From contig NZ_GL870929.1 in the NCBI RefSeq assembly GCF_000190695.1, forward strand, positions 1,576,423 to 1,585,251: DNA of 8,829 nucleotides, in the 5' to 3' direction. The notes under the pieces were generated by a model. It made no database searches and had not been told where the DNA came from. It was given only the letters and a program-made list of their open reading frames with translations. Positions 5,502-8,829 of the stretch are shown piece after piece (the first letter of the stretch is position 1; each line of letters opens with the position of its first letter). Made by a program: the position numbers and the translations under genes. The stretch is from Kingella denitrificans ATCC 33394. Its GTDB lineage: Bacteria; Pseudomonadota; Gammaproteobacteria; Burkholderiales; Neisseriaceae.

Positions 5502-5801
5502 ATGAATCAGGTTGAATTTCAGCGTAATCACCTACAAATGGACTATTACAGCGAGAGCTACCAAGATTTTGAACGTGACTTCTACCGCTACTCCAACATG
5601 AATATTCCATTGACCTTTCTGACTGATGATATCCTCAAAACAATGGCAACTTCTCGTAAGAATTACTTTGTCCTCAATAAGGAAAAGGCTAGAGATAACC
5701 GTGATCACTTCTTCATTTTCGACATAAGCACCTTAGAAGAGAATCCACTAATCTACCGCTATTCGTACAAGAAAACTACAACATATTTAGTACAAAAATA
5801 G
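5502..5801 (+). CDS. Small DUF5960-like protein of streptococcal type, 99 aa
   Basis: The start is taken at ATG 5502, six bases after GAGGAGG (5489-5495). An upstream TTG in frame would place that ribosome site inside the gene. The protein begins M-N-Q-V-E-F-Q-R-N-H-L-Q and is rich in Tyr, Phe and Asp. It contains P-L-T-F-L-T-D-D-I-L-K-T-M-A, R-K-N-Y-F-V-L-N-K-E and D-H-F-F-I-F-D. There is no signal peptide or membrane helix, so it is probably cytoplasmic. From memory it matches a family of unknown function (DUF5960) common in streptococcal genomes. It is divergent from cadC, and no strong promoter is evident in the 116 bases between them. It is complete and ends in its own terminator, so it is probably a displaced chromosomal or plasmid gene rather than part of metal resistance. 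Confidence 0.75.
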   Translation: MNQVEFQRNHLQMDYYSESYQDFERDFYRYSNMNIPLTFLTDDILKTMATSRKNYFVLNKEKARDNRDHFFIFDISTLEENPLIYRYSYKKTTTYLVQK

Positions 5802-5829
5802 GAGTGATGCAAAAGACCACTCCTATTTT
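5795..5829 (+). terminator. Intrinsic terminator after the DUF5960-like gene
   Basis: AAAATAGGAGTG (5795-5806) pairs perfectly with CACTCCTATTTT (5818-5829) around an 11-base loop. The stem includes the TAG stop codon of the gene. The A and T runs make it usable in both directions. Confidence 0.85.
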
Positions 5830-5854
5830 CTATCGTCTCATTATATAATTAAAA

Positions 5855-5996
5855 TCACCATTTTATTGAAGCAACTAGATTCTTAGGAATTATTTTTTCT
5901 ATAATATCTAATTGCGCCGAATGTACTGGTACTTCTTCCTTTTAAATGAAATGTTTAGGTTTTATTGGCTTATCAAAATAGATGGGTTTGCAAGAA
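5855..5996 (-). pseudogene. Unassigned reading-frame remnant
   Basis: The reverse strand reads C-K-P-I-Y-F-D-K-P-I-K-P-K-H-F-I, one in-frame TAA, then K-E-E-V-P-V-H-S-A-Q-L-D-I-I and E-K-I-I-P-K-N-L-V-A-S-I-K-W to a TGA at 5855-5857. The text is protein-like on both sides of the stop, so one substitution (for example TTA to TAA) may have broken a single frame. There is no start codon or recognisable family. It follows the GmrSD-like tail on the same strand. Apart from this, 5830-6011 shows nothing. Confidence 0.25.
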
Positions 5997-6011
5997 TATC
6001 TCTACTATCAT

Positions 6012-6293
6012 CTACCCTTTTTGGGAGACGAGAATTTTAAACATCTCGTCCTGATAATATGTGCCAATTTTTGGTCCCAGATATTGTTATTTTGTTTCAT
6101 CATTTCAGCCATGATTTTCAGCTCAAACTCTGCGCAATTATTCCTGGGTTTGAACTAGCTTTGCCAACAGGCGTTGCATTATTAAACGTTGAATTACCGG
6201 AGACCGTAATCAAGGCTAAATTACCAAAGCAATTCAGATCTTCATTTTCCAAAGGGAGCAACTCTGTTGGATTTTGCGGATAGATATGAAGAA
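6012..6293 (-). pseudogene. C-terminal remnant of a GmrSD/DUF262-DUF1524-type restriction endonuclease
   Basis: The reverse strand reads F-L-H-I-Y-P-Q-N-P, then D-L-N-C-F-G-N-L-A-L-I and N-S-T-F-N-N-A-T-P. This pattern (H-x-Y-P-Q, then a F-G-N-L x L-I block, then N-S-x-x-x-N) matches, from memory, the DUF1524 nuclease end of GmrSD-like modification-dependent restriction enzymes. The frame breaks at a TGA (6118-6120), where one missing A would restore S-L-K-L-K-I-M-A-E-M-M. A second shift near 6060 leads to Q-D-E-M-F-K-I-L-V-S-Q-K-G and a TAG at 6012-6014. Intact proteins have about 550-700 residues, so only the last sixth or so remains, with at least two frameshifts. It cannot function. Confidence 0.5.
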
Positions 6294-6481
6294 AATTTAT
6301 AATTTGTGCATTTAAGCCCTTCAAAGTCTTCAACTTTAAACATTAGCGGCTTGTAACTTTCAAATCGCTGATTGATGTTGTCATTGTATATCATTGTTGA
6401 AAAAGCCCACAAAGCACCTACGATTAGTACGAGTACAGTGAGCACAATCATTCGTACTCTTGATTTTTTTGAGTTTCTCAT
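6294..6481 (-). pseudogene. 5' fragment of a membrane-anchored alpha/beta hydrolase-like gene
   Basis: From ATG 6481 the reverse strand reads M-R-N-S-K-K-S-R-V-R, one hydrophobic helix (residues about 11-30), then M-I-Y-N-D-N-I-N-Q-R-F and Y-K-P-L-M-F-K-V-E-D-F-E-G-L. A short basic N-terminus, one anchor helix and this type of juxtamembrane sequence resemble extracytoplasmic alpha/beta hydrolases of lactic acid bacteria. The identification is from memory and moderate. The catalytic part is absent: near residue 63 the DNA passes into the GmrSD-like remnant in another frame. The start lies 3 bases from a hairpin with no ribosome site next to it, so expression is doubtful. Confidence 0.45.
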
Positions 6482-6483
6482 TA

Positions 6484-6530
6484 AAAATCGTGTTGGTAGA
6501 AAAATCGACTACTTCTACCAACACGATTTT
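6484..6530 (-). terminator. Perfect 18-bp hairpin terminator of the cop operon
   Basis: AAAATCGTGTTGGTAGAA (6484-6501) pairs with 6513-6530 around an 11-base loop. On the reverse strand the stem ends in a run of five T, giving a strong intrinsic terminator 85 bases after the copB stop. T4 on the other side would allow it to act in both directions. Confidence 0.85.
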
Positions 6531-6614
6531 ACAAAGAGCCAGTACTCACATCTCTTTTTCTCCTGTAAAACTATTGTATCTTGATACTTTAAGGAGTTTC
6601 AATCATTCGATCTG

Positions 6615-8717
6615 TTAACCATTATTTTTTGGTTCTAAACTTAATAACATAGCATTAATGGCGACGATGACTGTTGACACAGACATTAGGATTGCTCCTA
6701 ATGCAGGGCTTAATGTGATACCAATAGGAGCCAAAATTCCTGCAGCTAGAGGGATAGCTATAAAGTTATAACCAGCTCCCCAAAATAGGTTTTGTTTCAT
6801 TTTACGAGTTGTTTTGTGTGCTAATTCAATGAATGATTCAATATCTCCTGGATCGGATTGAGTCAATATGACATCAGCTGAATCCAATGCAACTTGAGTT
6901 CCAGCACCTATAGCTATACCAACATCTGCTAAGGCAAGAGAAGGAGCATCATTTACACCATCACCTACCATGATAACTTTCTTTCCTTCATCTTTAAGTG
7001 TTTTAACCAACTCATATTTGTCTTGTGGAGATTGATTTGATCTATATTCAATCCCTAAAACTTCTGCCGCGCCTTGAGCCGCTTTTTCATTATCACCTGT
7101 TGCCATAATGGGTTGAATATTGTTCTTTTTAAGAGCTTTAATTAACTCTTTACTCGTTGGTTTTAATTCGTCCCCTAAAGCTACAGCACCAATGGCATCA
7201 TCGTTTTCTACTAAGACACTAAGAGTTGCTCCTTTTGGAATATCCATATCAAGATTACGTCCATAGGCTTTTTGACTGATTAATTGGTAACGGTGCCCAC
7301 CTGCTTTACCCTCTACTCCAGCACCGGAAATCACATCAATCGAATCAAAAGATGCTGGACGTATACCTTGCTGCTCGGCGAATCTTATAATTGATTGAGC
7401 AATTGGGTGGCTAGATCCTCCTTCAATACCTGCCAATAAGGCAATGGTTTCCTCTTTTGTATATTTGTCATTAAGAAGTTTTACATCTAATACTTTAAAT
7501 TCACCAGTTGTTAAAGTACCTGTTTTATCTAAAATCATCACATCTGCATCTTGAGCTATTTCTAAGGCTTGGCGGTCTTTCACCAGTAACCCACGACTGG
7601 CTCCTAAGCTTGTGCTACGGGCGGTGACCAATGGAATAGCCAGACCTAATGCATGTGGACAAGCTATAACTAAGGTCGTGATAGTAAAGGTAACTGCCGT
7701 TGGGATATCTCCAATAATCATCCACACTACAAAAGCAATTAGCGCGACAATAACAGCAATATAGAAGAGCCACCCTGCAACCTTTTGAGCAATATTTTCT
7801 GCTCTGGAAGGCTGACTTTGAGCTTGGCTGATTAAATTCTGAACTTGAGAGATGAAGGATTGATCACCTGTCTCATTCACTTTAATATAAAGAACCCCTT
7901 CTCCATTTGTTGAGCCTCCGATTACTTTATCGCCAGGACCTTTTTGAACTGCTTTTGATTCTCCAGTCAAAAGAGCTTCATTTACACGTGATTCGCCACG
8001 CTCGATAATCCCGTCTGCTGGCACATTTTCTCCGGCTTGAACACGAATTAAATCACCTACCTGTAAGTCAGCAACTGGTCGTGTTTCAATTGAATCATCT
8101 TCTAATACAACGTGAGCATCTTTTGGTACCAACTTAGCCAATTCTCTTTGTGCGTCTCCTGCTTCTCCAATAGCTTTCATCTCAATCCAGTGACCTAATA
8201 GCATGATTAATAGTAATGAAGCAAATTCAAAGAAAAAGTCCATCACATGTTCACCCGTTACGTAGGTGATGATTACAGCATAAATACTGTATAAATATGA
8301 AGCACTTAAACCTAAAGAAACTAGAGTCATCATTCCAGGTTCTTTTTGTTTAAATTCGTCAACTGCGCCTTGATAGAATGGACGTCCACCATAAATAATT
8401 AATATAGTAGATAAAATAGCTACTACAATATCAGAATATGAAAAAGTAAACTGGAATGGTAGTTCAAATCCATACATAGGGGATAAGAACATAATAATGA
8501 TTCCTAGTGGCAATGACTTTAAGAAAAGTTCCTTAAAGCTTCCGTGATGATGGTGGTCATGCCCTCCGTGCCCACTGTGGTCATGACCAGCATGATGGTC
8601 GTGATGTTGATCCTTATGGTCTCCATGTTCATCTGTGATTCCATGCTCGTGTTTTAACTTATCCATGTCGTCATAATCATGGTGATTATGGGACGAATAT
8701 CTGTTGTCATTATTCAT
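6615..8717 (-). CDS. copB: Copper-exporting P1B-type ATPase CopB
   Basis: This 700-aa membrane pump exports copper (Cu+, and possibly Ag+ or Cu2+) using ATP. Residues 10-59 are very rich in His with Asp and Gly (for example H-D-H-H-H-H-G-S), replacing the CxxC domain of CopA-type pumps. T-G-E-S is at 251-254 and the intramembrane C-P-H at 353-355. D-K-T-G-T-L-T is at 397-403, HP at 437-438, T-G-D-N at 540-543 and G-D-G-V-N-D-A-P at 585-592. The C-P-H motif, the G-Y-N near 649 and M-S-x-S-T near 678-682 place it in the CopB (P1B-3) subgroup, as in Enterococcus hirae CopB (about 745 aa). About eight membrane helices are visible. The ATG follows AAGGAG with 9 bases spacing, 19 bases after the copY stop, and the gene ends before a strong terminator. 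It appears complete. Confidence 0.93.
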   Translation of the reverse strand: MNNDNRYSSHNHHDYDDMDKLKHEHGITDEHGDHKDQHHDHHAGHDHSGHGGHDHHHHGSFKELFLKSLPLGIIIMFLSPMYGFELPFQFTFSYSDIVVAILSTILIIYGGRPFYQGAVDEFKQKEPGMMTLVSLGLSASYLYSIYAVIITYVTGEHVMDFFFEFASLLLIMLLGHWIEMKAIGEAGDAQRELAKLVPKDAHVVLEDDSIETRPVADLQVGDLIRVQAGENVPADGIIERGESRVNEALLTGESKAVQKGPGDKVIGGSTNGEGVLYIKVNETGDQSFISQVQNLISQAQSQPSRAENIAQKVAGWLFYIAVIVALIAFVVWMIIGDIPTAVTFTITTLVIACPHALGLAIPLVTARSTSLGASRGLLVKDRQALEIAQDADVMILDKTGTLTTGEFKVLDVKLLNDKYTKEETIALLAGIEGGSSHPIAQSIIRFAEQQGIRPASFDSIDVISGAGVEGKAGGHRYQLISQKAYGRNLDMDIPKGATLSVLVENDDAIGAVALGDELKPTSKELIKALKKNNIQPIMATGDNEKAAQGAAEVLGIEYRSNQSPQDKYELVKTLKDEGKKVIMVGDGVNDAPSLALADVGIAIGAGTQVALDSADVILTQSDPGDIESFIELAHKTTRKMKQNLFWGAGYNFIAIPLAAGILAPIGITLSPALGAILMSVSTVIVAINAMLLSLEPKNNG

Positions 8718-8736
8718 TTTAAATTACTCCTTATAC

Positions 8737-8829
8737 TTAATGATGATGTAAATGACATTCGCATTGTCCTTCTGGACAATTGCAATCCACTTTTTCTACT
8801 GCGAAAGATTTTTTCATCTCTAATATTTT
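8737..8829 (-). CDS. copY: C-terminal end of CopY-type copper-responsive repressor (5' part outside window)
   Basis: Thirty codons enter from the right edge and end at TAA 8737-8739. They contain C-N-C-P-E-G-Q-C-E-C, an exact C-x-C-x4-C-x-C motif, the metal-binding tail of CopY repressors such as that of Enterococcus hirae. In that family zinc holds the repressor on DNA and Cu+ displaces it, inducing the operon. The tail ends H-L-H-H-H, which could add metal ligands. The DNA-binding winged-helix part (about 115 residues) and the cop promoter lie outside the window. It is directly upstream of copB in the same direction, as expected for a copYB operon. Confidence 0.85.
   Translation of the reverse strand, partial: KILEMKKSFAVEKVDCNCPEGQCECHLHHH

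Noticed and set aside
6028..6050. GACGAG...CTCGTC hairpin
   Set aside because: It is a short 6-bp stem inside the remnant coding frame with no adjacent T-run, so there is no reason to call a terminator.
6059..6283. Forward 74-aa frame
   Set aside because: It lies antisense to the DUF1524-like remnant, which carries recognisable motifs on the reverse strand.
8550..8700. Repeated ATG/GTG-rich tract near the 5' end of copB, considered as a simple repeat
   Set aside because: The pattern is the reverse complement of His/Asp codons in the metal-binding N-terminus of CopB and is explained by the protein.
1..8829. CRISPR array, tRNA, rRNA or riboswitch
   Set aside because: No regularly spaced direct repeats, tRNA-like cloverleaf or known riboswitch core was seen on either strand.

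Overview
This window is a genetic mosaic. Roughly the first 1.9 kb carries Gram-negative signatures: a C-terminal fragment of a recombinase-companion protein, a GC-rich hypothetical gene, and the 3' end of a lysR gene, with 12-mers matching Neisseriaceae DNA uptake sequences (DUS). From about 1935 onward the DNA is AT-rich and looks like Bacillota (Streptococcus/Enterococcus/Staphylococcus): AGGAGG-type ribosome sites, a pI258-like cadC-cadA pair, a CopY/CopB pair and a small streptococcal-type gene. The host cannot be fixed from the sequence. One junction near 1935 explains most of it: a Gram-positive metal-resistance segment joined into a neisserial lysR gene. The reverse (neisserial DNA in an oral Gram-positive) or an assembly chimera remain possible. 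An oral or upper-airway setting is suggested because both groups live there.

Layout. 2-280: end of a TnpC/DUF6262-like gene. 281-777: no confident gene. 778-1626: 282-aa unknown protein whose C-terminal half is a gap-free 66-residue tandem duplication. 1713-1934: lysR 3' fragment, reverse strand, convergent with the previous gene. 1935-2566: decayed IS3-family element with frameshifts, an internal deletion, a right end and no left end. 2641-2801: frameshifted unassigned remnant. 2809-5299: cadC-cadA operon (reverse strand) with a clear promoter and two operator-like dyads. 5502-5801: divergent 99-aa DUF5960-like gene ending in a terminator. 5855-6481: graveyard of an unassigned remnant, a GmrSD/DUF1524-like restriction gene tail, and the start of a membrane-anchored hydrolase. 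6484-8829: terminator, copB, and the 3' end of copY, cut by the window edge.

Functionally, the intact genes form a two-module metal-efflux island. CadC would repress cadCA until Cd/Zn/Pb is sensed, and CadA pumps these ions out. CopY (copper-responsive repressor) would control CopB, a P1B-type copper exporter with a His-rich N-terminus. The surrounding broken genes and IS debris are typical of a plasmid- or ICE-derived accessory region. No complete new system was found. The oddest items are the duplicated unknown protein, the mixed DUS dialects, and the altered metal sites and doubled operators of CadC.
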